Assembly (NCBI GenBank): GCA_040752815.1
Contig: JBFMGC010000025.1
Location: 1-42,973, forward strand
Direction: 5' to 3'
DNA length: 42,973 nt
Origin: Candidatus Zixiibacteriota bacterium
GTDB taxonomy: Bacteria > Zixibacteria > MSB-5A5 > GN15 > FEB-12
Made by a program: the position numbers and the translations under genes. Shown here one piece after another: positions 12,577-19,740 of the stretch; position 1 is the stretch's first letter, and every line of letters starts with the position of its first letter. The notes beneath the pieces were generated by a model. The model ran no database searches and was not told where the DNA came from. It saw only the letters and a program-made list of their open reading frames with translations.

Positions 12577-12596
12577 CCGGCCACAGGAATTCCCGT
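12577..12596. repeat. Short palindrome between ychF and lon
   Basis: GCCACAGGAATTCCCGTGGC, a 20-bp palindrome with one mismatched pair, in the 150-bp gap between ychF and lon. The GCCAC/GTGGC ends recall the window's palindrome family. Confidence 0.45.
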
Positions 12597-12636
12597 GGCT
12601 CTGGTGTAACGTCTTCCACGACAGAAAGTTCCATTT

Positions 12637-13689
12637 TCAGATATTGAACCGAAAGAGAATGACATCGCCGTCCTGCACCACGTACTCTTTCCCCTCGAGC
12701 CGCTGTTTGCCGGCGGCTTTGATGGCGGGCAGGGTTTCATACCGGTCATAATCCTCGAACGCAACAACCTCGGCGCGAATAAAACCGCGCTCGAAATCGG
12801 TATGGATTGCCCCGGCCGCTTTTTGCGCCGGCGTGCCGCGAGGTATCGACCAGGCGCGGGCTTCCGGATCTCCGACCGTCAGGAACGATATTAAGCCGAG
12901 CAATCTATACGCTCTCTGAATGACCTGCTCGGTCGCCGGTGTGGCAATACCCAGTTCCGCCATGAACTGCTTGCGTTCATCAGCCTCTAACCCGACCAAT
13001 TCGGCTTCAATCTTGCCGCACACCGCGATTACGTCCCGCTTACCCGTAGACATAATACTCGAATACTGAGCGACAACAGAATCACTTTCGGCCAGGGCGT
13101 TCTCGGCCAGGTTCAGCACGATCAACATCGGCTTCTGGGATAGAAACTGGTAGGCCCTAAGGTGCTTGGTGTCCTCGTCGCTCAACTCGCAGTCGAGCAG
13201 CGGCTTCTCCTGGTCGAGGGTTTCGAGGCAGCGCCGTAAGACGTCGAGCTCTTTGGCGCCGGACTTGTCACCGGTCAGCTTGGTTTTGCGCTCTCGCTTT
13301 TCGATTATCCCCTCTATCAGGACGTGGTCCAGAAGGATTATCTCGTCAACCAGCGCCCCGATATCACTTTCGGGGCGCGACCCTGGTGTGAACGCGTCGA
13401 CCACCATCAGGAATGCGTCGGCCTGGCGGAAGTCTTCGCTCACCTCGAATGCGCCGCACTCTTTGCCACGCCCGGTAAGACCGGGAGCATCAAGGAACTC
13501 TATAGTGGCGTACGTTACTTTGCGCGGGCCTGCAAGTTGCGCCAGGCGATCGAGACGCGAATCCGGCACTTTTACAAGCGCTCGGTGGACTGCTTTGCTG
13601 AAATCGCCCACCGCGGCGTGTTGGCCCGCGACCGCGTTGAAGATCGTGGTCTTGCCCGACTGCGGTTTGCCGATAATCGCCAGTCTCAT
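12637..13689 (-). CDS. ychF: YchF/OLA1-type P-loop NTPase
   Basis: 350 residues, a translation-associated P-loop NTPase that prefers ATP in studied homologues and binds ribosomes. The G1 loop is GKPQSGKT (7-14), diverged from the usual GLPNVGKS; G3 is DAPGL (67-71). The base-specificity motif is NLAE (193-196), the NxxE form typical of YchF rather than the NKxD of GTPases. A coiled-coil insertion spans about 120-185. The C-terminal TGS/DUF933 domain includes LLGLISFLTVGDPEARAW, TPAQKAAGAIHTDFERGFIRAEV and a final YVVQDGDVILFRFNI. The start ATG 13689 has no obvious Shine-Dalgarno. It heads a possible ychF-lon-nnrDE unit. Confidence 0.93.
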   Translation of the reverse strand: MRLAIIGKPQSGKTTIFNAVAGQHAAVGDFSKAVHRALVKVPDSRLDRLAQLAGPRKVTYATIEFLDAPGLTGRGKECGAFEVSEDFRQADAFLMVVDAFTPGSRPESDIGALVDEIILLDHVLIEGIIEKRERKTKLTGDKSGAKELDVLRRCLETLDQEKPLLDCELSDEDTKHLRAYQFLSQKPMLIVLNLAENALAESDSVVAQYSSIMSTGKRDVIAVCGKIEAELVGLEADERKQFMAELGIATPATEQVIQRAYRLLGLISFLTVGDPEARAWSIPRGTPAQKAAGAIHTDFERGFIRAEVVAFEDYDRYETLPAIKAAGKQRLEGKEYVVQDGDVILFRFNI

Positions 13690-13828
13690 AGGCGGGCATG
13701 GTACTGCATTTAGTGGCTGTTTTCAAGCTGGATTGGAAGTTGGTAGATCGGCGGGCGTTCTTGTTTGGTGAGCGGTCCGCCGCCGGCGGATCCTTGTCTG
13801 TCCTCGCTTCCCGCGTCACAACTCTCCG

Positions 13829-13847
13829 GGCAGACCAGGAGGTCTGC
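13829..13847. repeat. Short palindrome (GGCAGACC type)
   Basis: GGCAGACC-AGGA-GGTCTGC, a perfect stem in the 201-bp gap between ychF and the flavoprotein gene. It has nearly the same arms as 5241-5260. Nothing else is seen in this gap. Confidence 0.6.
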
Positions 13848-13890
13848 TGCGCACAGAATATGAGTGGTTCATGCTCGATCCGGACCGATG

Positions 13891-15099
13891 TTACTTCCAC
13901 AGTGACTTGATCAAGCTGGCGAGGGAAAAAAGCCTGCGTGGATCGCCGGTCTCGTCAACGAATGAAGTGACTTGCTGCTGAAGGTACCTGCTTCGACGAA
14001 CCCGTCCGGCCAGGAGATCGCTCAGCCAGGGATGGGCCAGCCACTTCTCGGCGATCGCATACCCGTAATACAGCGGCCGCTGTTCCCGGTCGATGCGACT
14101 GGCGTATTCTTGCAATACAGAGATTTTATGCTCTCGCAACGCGTGGTCAATCACTTCACCGGCGATCCGTCCGGAATGCATCGCCTTGCCGATTCCCTCG
14201 CCCGTGAACGGGAATGTCGTGCCGATGACCTCGCCGATACACAGGACGTTCTTGTGGACAAGGCTGTGGTATCCGGTAAGTCCACACCGAAGCGGCGCGC
14301 CGCGAAACTGGCTGACCTGTGTGCCTCTAGCAACGACCTCTCGTGCTATCGGGAATTCCTTGATGAACAAATCGGCGCAGGTTTGAAGATTGTCGGTTCT
14401 GAGCGCTCCATCGCGAGTGATTATCCCGCAGCCTATGTTATAGCGTTGCTCGCCGACCCGGTATACCCACGCATACCCGGGCAGGAGTGAACGCTCATAG
14501 GCCAGGATTATCTCGTCGAGCGGGCAGTCGGACTCAAAATAGGCGCGGATGGCAACCGCGCTTGGTGAGCGCCGCTCGATAAGCCCGAGTTTATCAGCAA
14601 GATTAACCGATGCTCCGGTGGCCAGAACAACAACTTCAGCATGAAGGGAATGGTCAGATCCGTCAACATTAACGTCGCAAGTGAGTTCGCCGTTTCTTAT
14701 ATGAACGACTTTGCCCTGAACAAGTACCGCGCCGGCGGAGACTGCAGCCTGAGCGAGTATGTGATCGAATTCGAGACGACGCAACCCATAGAAACGGCCG
14801 GGAACAACGAAGTCAGTCCGACCTGGGCTGAAGATTCGCACCGCTCGATGGGCGACCGCACGCTCTTTCACGTTTTCGAGCAGGTCGATACTTTGAAGCA
14901 GGTCAACAGCGTCCGGGATAAGCAGATCGCCGCAGACCTTATCGCGTGGAAACGCGGCCTTATCGAGCAGCAGTACTTTATGACCGGCGCGGGCCAGTGT
15001 CAGCGCGCAGATCGCGCCGGCCGGACCGGCGCCGACGACAATGACCGGCCACGTATCGTTTCCAGCGTCCTCTGTTGACGACTGCGGCAGGCGAGTCAT
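13891..15099 (-). CDS. Geranylgeranyl reductase family FAD-dependent oxidoreductase
   Basis: 402 residues. The FAD-binding Rossmann start is VIVVGAGPAGAICALTLARAG (GAGPAG 23-28) with D46 ending the second strand (VLLLDK). Then comes PRDKVCGD (51-58), the family's diagnostic P-x-x-K-x-C-G motif, and the second FAD motif CIGEVIGTTFPFTGEGIGKAM near 290. Members reduce isoprenoid double bonds (menaquinone side chain, chlorophyll or archaeal-lipid precursors) or act as related monooxygenases; the substrate cannot be read from sequence. The gene follows nfo by 38 bp on the same strand. The start ATG 15099 lacks a clear Shine-Dalgarno but gives family-like length. Confidence 0.88.
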   Translation of the reverse strand: MTRLPQSSTEDAGNDTWPVIVVGAGPAGAICALTLARAGHKVLLLDKAAFPRDKVCGDLLIPDAVDLLQSIDLLENVKERAVAHRAVRIFSPGRTDFVVPGRFYGLRRLEFDHILAQAAVSAGAVLVQGKVVHIRNGELTCDVNVDGSDHSLHAEVVVLATGASVNLADKLGLIERRSPSAVAIRAYFESDCPLDEIILAYERSLLPGYAWVYRVGEQRYNIGCGIITRDGALRTDNLQTCADLFIKEFPIAREVVARGTQVSQFRGAPLRCGLTGYHSLVHKNVLCIGEVIGTTFPFTGEGIGKAMHSGRIAGEVIDHALREHKISVLQEYASRIDREQRPLYYGYAIAEKWLAHPWLSDLLAGRVRRSRYLQQQVTSFVDETGDPRRLFSLASLIKSLWK

Positions 15100-15137
15100 A
15101 CGCTGATATGCTTTTGACGAAAGGTATGGTTAGAGGA

Positions 15138-15983
15138 CTACTTCACCAGCGACCTGAGTACCCTCAGGTTCTCGATATCCTCGGTCAGTTCCTCGTCCTT
15201 GGGCGTCTCCAGAATCATCGGAATCTTCTTCAGGCGTCTGTCATTCACGAAGTTGCGGAACCCGTCCAGCCCGATATGCCCCTTGCCGATGTGCTCGTGG
15301 CGGTCCTTGCGCGATCCGAACTCTTTGAGGCTGTCGTTGACATGGATGATTTTCAGGCGGTCCAAACCGATCACGTCATCGAATCTCTTCATGGTCTTCT
15401 TGTAGTCCTTCGGGTCAGTTATCGGATACCCCGCGGCAAAGATGTGACACGTATCCATGCAGACGCCGATACGCGCCTTAGCCTCGACTTTGTCAATCAT
15501 ATAGGCCAACTGTTCGAAGGTGCAGCCGAGATTGCTCCCCTGCCCGGCGGTTGTTTCAAGGAGCAGGCAGGTTTGGCCGAATGGGACGGTGTCAAAGAGC
15601 TTGTTGACATTCTCGGCGATCAGGTTCATGCCGGGCTCTTCGCCGGAGCCGACATGCGAGCCGGGATGAAACACGAGATTTGGAATCTTCAGTGTCTCGC
15701 ACCGCTCGAGCTCTTCTTTTAGCGCTTCGAATGACTTCTTGTTCAGGGCTGGATCGGGCGAGGCGATGTTTATCAAATAGCTGGTGTGTGAGACCGAGAC
15801 CGTGACACCGGTGAGCTCGATCTGACGGAAGAACTCGTCGATTTCTTTGGTTTCGAGTTTCTTAGCCCGCCACTGGTTGCTCGATTTATTGAACATCTGG
15901 ATGGTGTCACAAGTCGCTTTCTGGCCCAGGATGACGGCGTTAAATACGCCTCCGGCGATAGATTCGTGCGCTCCAAAAAACAT
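15138..15983 (-). CDS. nfo: Deoxyribonuclease IV (AP endonuclease, Nfo family)
   Basis: 281 residues, the TIM-barrel endonuclease IV of base-excision repair, cutting 5' to abasic sites. All nine zinc ligands of the family are visible: H66 (SHTSYL), H106 (FHPGS), E143 (LETTAGQG), D177 and H180 (CMDTCHIFAAGY), H214 (HVNDS), D227 and H229 (DRHEHIGKG), E259 (LETP), with spacing nearly identical to the E. coli enzyme. The start MFFGAHESIAGG is canonical. Transcribed leftward toward the flavoprotein gene; divergent from the DUF433 gene across 143 bp. Confidence 0.98.
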   Translation of the reverse strand: MFFGAHESIAGGVFNAVILGQKATCDTIQMFNKSSNQWRAKKLETKEIDEFFRQIELTGVTVSVSHTSYLINIASPDPALNKKSFEALKEELERCETLKIPNLVFHPGSHVGSGEEPGMNLIAENVNKLFDTVPFGQTCLLLETTAGQGSNLGCTFEQLAYMIDKVEAKARIGVCMDTCHIFAAGYPITDPKDYKKTMKRFDDVIGLDRLKIIHVNDSLKEFGSRKDRHEHIGKGHIGLDGFRNFVNDRRLKKIPMILETPKDEELTEDIENLRVLRSLVK

Positions 15984-16074
15984 GCGGCCTCACTGCTTTT
16001 GACGTACTCTCTTGATACGCCGCAAGATAGAAACTCCGGGGAGCAAAAACAACGCCCTTTCCAATTTGCATTTT

Positions 16075-16104
16075 CACTGACAGCCCCTGTCAGTGGCTTA
16101 TAAA
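16075..16104 (+). promoter_or_regulatory. Palindromic operator over a probable promoter
   Basis: CACTGACAG (16075-16083), CCC, CTGTCAGTG (16087-16095) is a perfect 9-bp inverted repeat. It overlaps CTGACA (16077-16082, 5 of 6 matches to the -35 box), which is 16 bp upstream of TATAAA (16099-16104, -10). The ATG of the DUF433/HTH gene is at 16127. The overlap suggests repression by a dimeric regulator, possibly the downstream protein itself (inference). No T-run follows, so a terminator is unlikely. Confidence 0.55.
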
Positions 16105-16126
16105 AGTTTTGCGGCGGAGGTAAAGT

Positions 16127-16543
16127 ATGAAAACGAGCGTAACCATTCGCGACACCGGAATCTCGATTGTTAGCGTACTTCGCTCAATCAGCCAGGGGTA
16201 CTCGTACGATCAGATTCTCAAGGCCAATCCGGGCCTGATCATGAGCGACATCATGGCCGCCGCCGATCTGGCCCGGCAGGTGATCGAGGCATTTCAGGAC
16301 GACCACGAGCAGGTCGAAATCCACGCCGAGATCAGGTTTGCGTTCACCCGGGGTGAGTTTATCTCGCTCAACCAGCTGCGGCAGAAATATCCCCGGGCGT
16401 ATGTTTCGTGGACTGAACGCGAAGATCAGAACCTGACCGACATGTTCCAGAAAGGGGTCAAGATGGCCGATATGACGCGTCAGCTTGGCCGCCAGCCGGG
16501 GGCTATCCAAGTCAGGTTGCGCCGGCTCAACCTGATACAGTGA
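16127..16543 (+). CDS. DUF433-like plus Myb/SANT-type helix-turn-helix protein
   Basis: 138 residues with two parts. Residues ~3-60 resemble DUF433, a small winged-helix-like domain seen in antitoxin-type proteins (DTGISIVSVLRSISQGYSYDQILKANPGLIMSDIMAAADLA). Residues 94-136 form a SANT/Myb-like HTH (SWTEREDQNLTDMFQKG...LGRQPGAIQVRLRRL). DNA binding is likely; the target is unknown. GGAGG lies 7-8 nt upstream of the ATG. A perfect palindrome overlaps its promoter, consistent with autoregulation. No toxin-like partner follows: the next coding start is 282 bp away. Confidence 0.75.
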   Translation: MKTSVTIRDTGISIVSVLRSISQGYSYDQILKANPGLIMSDIMAAADLARQVIEAFQDDHEQVEIHAEIRFAFTRGEFISLNQLRQKYPRAYVSWTEREDQNLTDMFQKGVKMADMTRQLGRQPGAIQVRLRRLNLIQ

Positions 16544-16825
16544 CCGGGCCGTACCGGCTGAAAAACCGCGTCATTCGGACGTTTTGGCGTGGTTCGCCAC
16601 CTGTTGGACTACGGCTATAGGTGGGGAAGTTTGCCCACGAATTCGTTCGCAAATGTCTGGCGGGCATCCCACCTGTTTACGTCCCTTCGAATCGGCGGTC
16701 TCCGGGCGGAGCGGCTAATTACATGCCAGGTCAAAGGTTGGCCGGGTCTGCAGTCGCCGGTTGCCCGTTCCTGCCCGTTCGGCAAGCAGCTTACATACGT
16801 TTCGGCAGAGCAAAGGACCAAGTAT
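16544..16825 (+). other. GC-rich leader upstream of the pilin genes, possible structured RNA
   Basis: 282 bp without a credible gene. CCACCT (16597-16602) can pair with AGGTGG (16619-16624). Near 16720-16770 the phrases GTCAAAGG, GGCCGGG and CGCCGGTTGCC vaguely recall the 3' half of a c-di-GMP-I (GEMM) aptamer, but the characteristic 5' half is not found. It is therefore not called a riboswitch. Confidence 0.3.
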
Positions 16826-17197
16826 ATGAAGATCAAAAACTTTGCCGATCAGTTCGGGATCACGCTGCTCGAAGTCATGACCGCCATGATTCTCATCAGT
16901 TGCTCTCTACTGATACTCCTGCACATGGCCATGACCGCGCTCGACGGCAACGACTGGTCCCACAGGACCACAGTCGCCACCCAGGTGCTTCAGGAAAAGC
17001 TGGAACATTTGCGTGGGGGCGGCACGGCCGCTCTGGTCAGCGGCAGCGATACCACCCACGGGATGATCCGCACCTGGACCGTGACCGACCAGGGCAGCCA
17101 TCTTCGGCGTGTAGATATCCGCGTCGACTGGGACGACATCAAGGCCGGCTCACACTCGAACGCACTTACCGCCTACATCTCAACCGACTCGTTATAG
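16826..17197 (+). CDS. Type IV prepilin-like protein (PilV/minor pilin)
   Basis: 123 residues. The class III signal is MKIKNFADQF-G11, with cleavage before I12; ITLLEVMTAMILISCSLLILLH gives Glu at +5 of the mature protein and a hydrophobic assembly helix. The remaining ~90 residues form a small beta-rich pilin head ending TAYISTDSL. It probably joins a type IV pilus or pseudopilus tip after processing by a prepilin peptidase encoded elsewhere. AAGGA lies about 9 nt upstream of ATG 16826; the frame is open back to 16589, but that part is not pilin-like. First of three linked pilin-like genes, with an 8-bp gap to the next. Confidence 0.85.
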   Translation: MKIKNFADQFGITLLEVMTAMILISCSLLILLHMAMTALDGNDWSHRTTVATQVLQEKLEHLRGGGTAALVSGSDTTHGMIRTWTVTDQGSHLRRVDIRVDWDDIKAGSHSNALTAYISTDSL

Positions 17198-17205
17198 GAG
17201 TCGTC

Positions 17206-18027
17206 ATGAAAACGCAATCAGCTTCCGTTCGAAACGCTCGCGGCTTCACGCTGATCGAGGTCCTGATCGCCCTGATCCTGACCGGACTGGTGACAGTGGC
17301 TATCATGAACACGTATGTGACGCAACATGAGAATTACATCGTGCAGGACGATGTCACCACCATGCAGCAAAGCTCGCGGGCCAGTATTGATGAGTTGACT
17401 CGACAGATACGGATGGCCGGGCATCATTTGCCCAACGGGCTTGCCGCAATCGTGGCCAGCAACACTAATCCGGATACCATTACGATCACTTATCACGGCA
17501 ATGACTGCGAGACTTATCTATCGGACCCCATGCCGCAGCCGTCGGCCGAGCTGAAATGCGGCAGTGACATCTCGTGTTTCCGGCCGGATCAGTGGGTATA
17601 CATCTACGAGCCGGATTCAGCAGCAGGCGAGTGGTTTAAGATATCCGAGGTTCAGACGGCTGCTGGTCACCTTCAGCACCGCTATGACCCCAAGGAACTC
17701 AGTCGGAGATACGGCGCCAACTCGATAATTCTGTCGCTCAACCGTGTGAAGTTCTTCGTGGACAACACTACCGCCCCGGACAACCCCAAGCTCATGCTTC
17801 AGATCGGTTTTGAGCCGCCGGTGATCTACGCCGACCGGATAACTGATTTACAGTTCCGGTATCGGTTGGCCAACGGATCAATAGTTGATGAGCCGGTGCT
17901 GATTACTGACATCCGCGAGGTGCTCATTGCGATATCGGCCGGTTCGGGTCTGCCGCCTCTGGGCGGTGACCCGGCGAAAGACCGAACGTATACGTCGTCG
18001 GTCAGTCTCAGAAATATCGGAGTTTAG
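17206..18027 (+). CDS. PilW-like minor prepilin
   Basis: 273 residues. The prepilin signal is ARG13-FTLIEVLIALILTGLVT, with Glu at +5. The following helix, DVTTMQQSSRASIDELTRQIRMAGHHL, is characteristic of PilW minor pilins. The rest is a beta-rich head (FRPDQWVYIYEPDS..., a typical measured-value motif VYADRITDLQFRYRLANG). Predicted at the tip or base of a type IV pilus-like fibre. TAGGAG lies 5 nt upstream of ATG 17206. It is 8 bp after the PilV-like gene and 14 bp before the PilX-like gene, so translationally coupled. Confidence 0.88.
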   Translation: MKTQSASVRNARGFTLIEVLIALILTGLVTVAIMNTYVTQHENYIVQDDVTTMQQSSRASIDELTRQIRMAGHHLPNGLAAIVASNTNPDTITITYHGNDCETYLSDPMPQPSAELKCGSDISCFRPDQWVYIYEPDSAAGEWFKISEVQTAAGHLQHRYDPKELSRRYGANSIILSLNRVKFFVDNTTAPDNPKLMLQIGFEPPVIYADRITDLQFRYRLANGSIVDEPVLITDIREVLIAISAGSGLPPLGGDPAKDRTYTSSVSLRNIGV

Positions 18028-18041
18028 CAGGAGAATCTGTT

Positions 18042-19682
18042 ATGCTCAGGAATATGCTATCACAGGAACGCGGTGTGGCGGCGTTGCTGGCTTTGCTGAT
18101 GATCGGGATGCTCTTGCTGATCGGTCTGGCGGCGCTGTCCACGAGCGATGATGAAGTCCAGATAGCCGGCAACGAGTGGCACGAAACCAAGGCGTTTTAC
18201 GCAGCCGAGGCCGGCCTGCAGGTGGCCATGTCGGCGCTTCAGACCGAATACGACAGCACCGGTGTGCCGCCGCTCGTGCTGCCGTCGGGTCAGGTCACGC
18301 TCAACGGCTGCGTGACAAACTATGGCTCAAGCGACAATGGCCCGGCGGTGATGCGGCCGCTCTCGAGCGGAAGCCTGGCCGGATTGCATGCGCTGGTCAA
18401 GTCATTCAGTGTCGATGCCAGCGCGGTAAGCCAGGCGGACAACTCCCGCGTGGACCTGGCGGAATCTTTCGAAGTGGCGCTCGTGCCAATCTTCCAGTTC
18501 GCCGTCTTTTATGATAATGATCTCGAAATCGCCCCGGGGCCGATGATGACGCTGACCGGGCGCGTTCACACCAACAGCAACCTCTACCTGCAGTCCAACG
18601 TGAATCTGCAGATGGACAGCTACATCTCGGCGGCGGGCGAGATTCATCACGGCCGCAAGGGGCCGGGCGGCGCAGGCGCCGGTGACGTGCAGATCAGGGA
18701 CGCCGCCGGAAATCTCGTTTCGATGCGCATGGGCGGGAACTGGCTCGATGCCGACTACAGCAACTGGTATGATTCCTCGCTCGGCCGCTGGAACGGCCGG
18801 GTCAAGGACCAGGCGCACGGCCAGCAACGATTGAATCTGCCCCTCTCCAATAGCGGCAATCCCCATGCGCTAATCGAACGGGCCGCCGGCAACCCGGATT
18901 CGTACGAGAATAAGGCGACGCTGAAGCTCATCGACGGTGTCGCGTGGCGGAAGATGGAGAACGGCTCGTGGCAGGATGTGACCGGGGCGATGATCGCCGA
19001 CGGCGCGCTGGCGTATCGATCCGACGGGTTCACGGACCAGCGCGAGGGCGCTGCTGTCGATGTCACCGAACTGGATGTTGAGAAGATGTACGCCGGCGGC
19101 TACGCACCGCTGAACGGCGTGGTCTATTTCTCGGACGAGCCGACCTCATCGGCCGATTGGCCTGCCCTGCGGCTGGTTAACGGTGATGTGCTCGACGACG
19201 GCCTGACCGTGGCTTCGGAAAACCCGCTCTACACGCTGGGTGATTTCAATTCGAACAATAAGAAGCCGGCCGCGCTGATGGCTGACGCCATCACGTTTCT
19301 GTCCAACTCCTGGGTCGACAGTCTGAGCAACCGGAACAAAGCGGTGCGCCTGGCCCGCCAGACCACCGTAAACGCCTCGTACCTTACCGGCAACGTGGAA
19401 ACCACCGCCTCGGATTACAACGGCGGATTTGAGAACTTGCCAAGATTTCTTGAAACCTGGACCGGTGTCAATTTCAACTGGAAAGGTTCGGCGGTTAATC
19501 TGTGGAATTCACAACAGGCCGACGGCACCTGGAACGGAACCTATTACAGTCCGCCGAACCGGGTGTGGCAGTATGACACCGACCTCAATGACCCCAACAA
19601 ACTGCCGCCGGAAACGCCCATGATACGGGTCTTCCAGCGCACCGGCTGGACGCAGAGATACGTGGGTTACGCCGGGTCGTAA
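18042..19682 (+). CDS. PilX-like prepilin with long C-terminal domain
   Basis: 546 residues. The N-terminus ERG11-VAALLALLMIGMLLLIGLAAL has prepilin-like cleavage context but lacks Glu at +5, as in PilX proteins, and carries the PilX signature AFYAAEAGLQVA at 51-62. Typical PilX proteins are under 200 residues; here ~450 more residues follow, rich in Gly, Asn and Asp, with GRVHTNSNLYL, NPLYTLGDFNSNN and PAALMADAITFLSNSW. These recur in repetitive, possibly beta-helical C-termini. AGGAG precedes ATG 18042 by 8 nt. No PilY1-like adhesin is in the window, so this domain may serve as the adhesive tip (inference). Confidence 0.82.
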   Translation: MLRNMLSQERGVAALLALLMIGMLLLIGLAALSTSDDEVQIAGNEWHETKAFYAAEAGLQVAMSALQTEYDSTGVPPLVLPSGQVTLNGCVTNYGSSDNGPAVMRPLSSGSLAGLHALVKSFSVDASAVSQADNSRVDLAESFEVALVPIFQFAVFYDNDLEIAPGPMMTLTGRVHTNSNLYLQSNVNLQMDSYISAAGEIHHGRKGPGGAGAGDVQIRDAAGNLVSMRMGGNWLDADYSNWYDSSLGRWNGRVKDQAHGQQRLNLPLSNSGNPHALIERAAGNPDSYENKATLKLIDGVAWRKMENGSWQDVTGAMIADGALAYRSDGFTDQREGAAVDVTELDVEKMYAGGYAPLNGVVYFSDEPTSSADWPALRLVNGDVLDDGLTVASENPLYTLGDFNSNNKKPAALMADAITFLSNSWVDSLSNRNKAVRLARQTTVNASYLTGNVETTASDYNGGFENLPRFLETWTGVNFNWKGSAVNLWNSQQADGTWNGTYYSPPNRVWQYDTDLNDPNKLPPETPMIRVFQRTGWTQRYVGYAGS

Positions 19683-19740
19683 ACCACCGGTTCAAGCCAG
19701 GCACCCGACGCAACTTGGGCAGGGCCGGTGCGGGTCGCCA

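Noticed and set aside
16720-16780. Possible c-di-GMP riboswitch
   Set aside because: Only a loose match to the 3' half of the aptamer; the conserved 5' half was not found. Left as a low-score observation.
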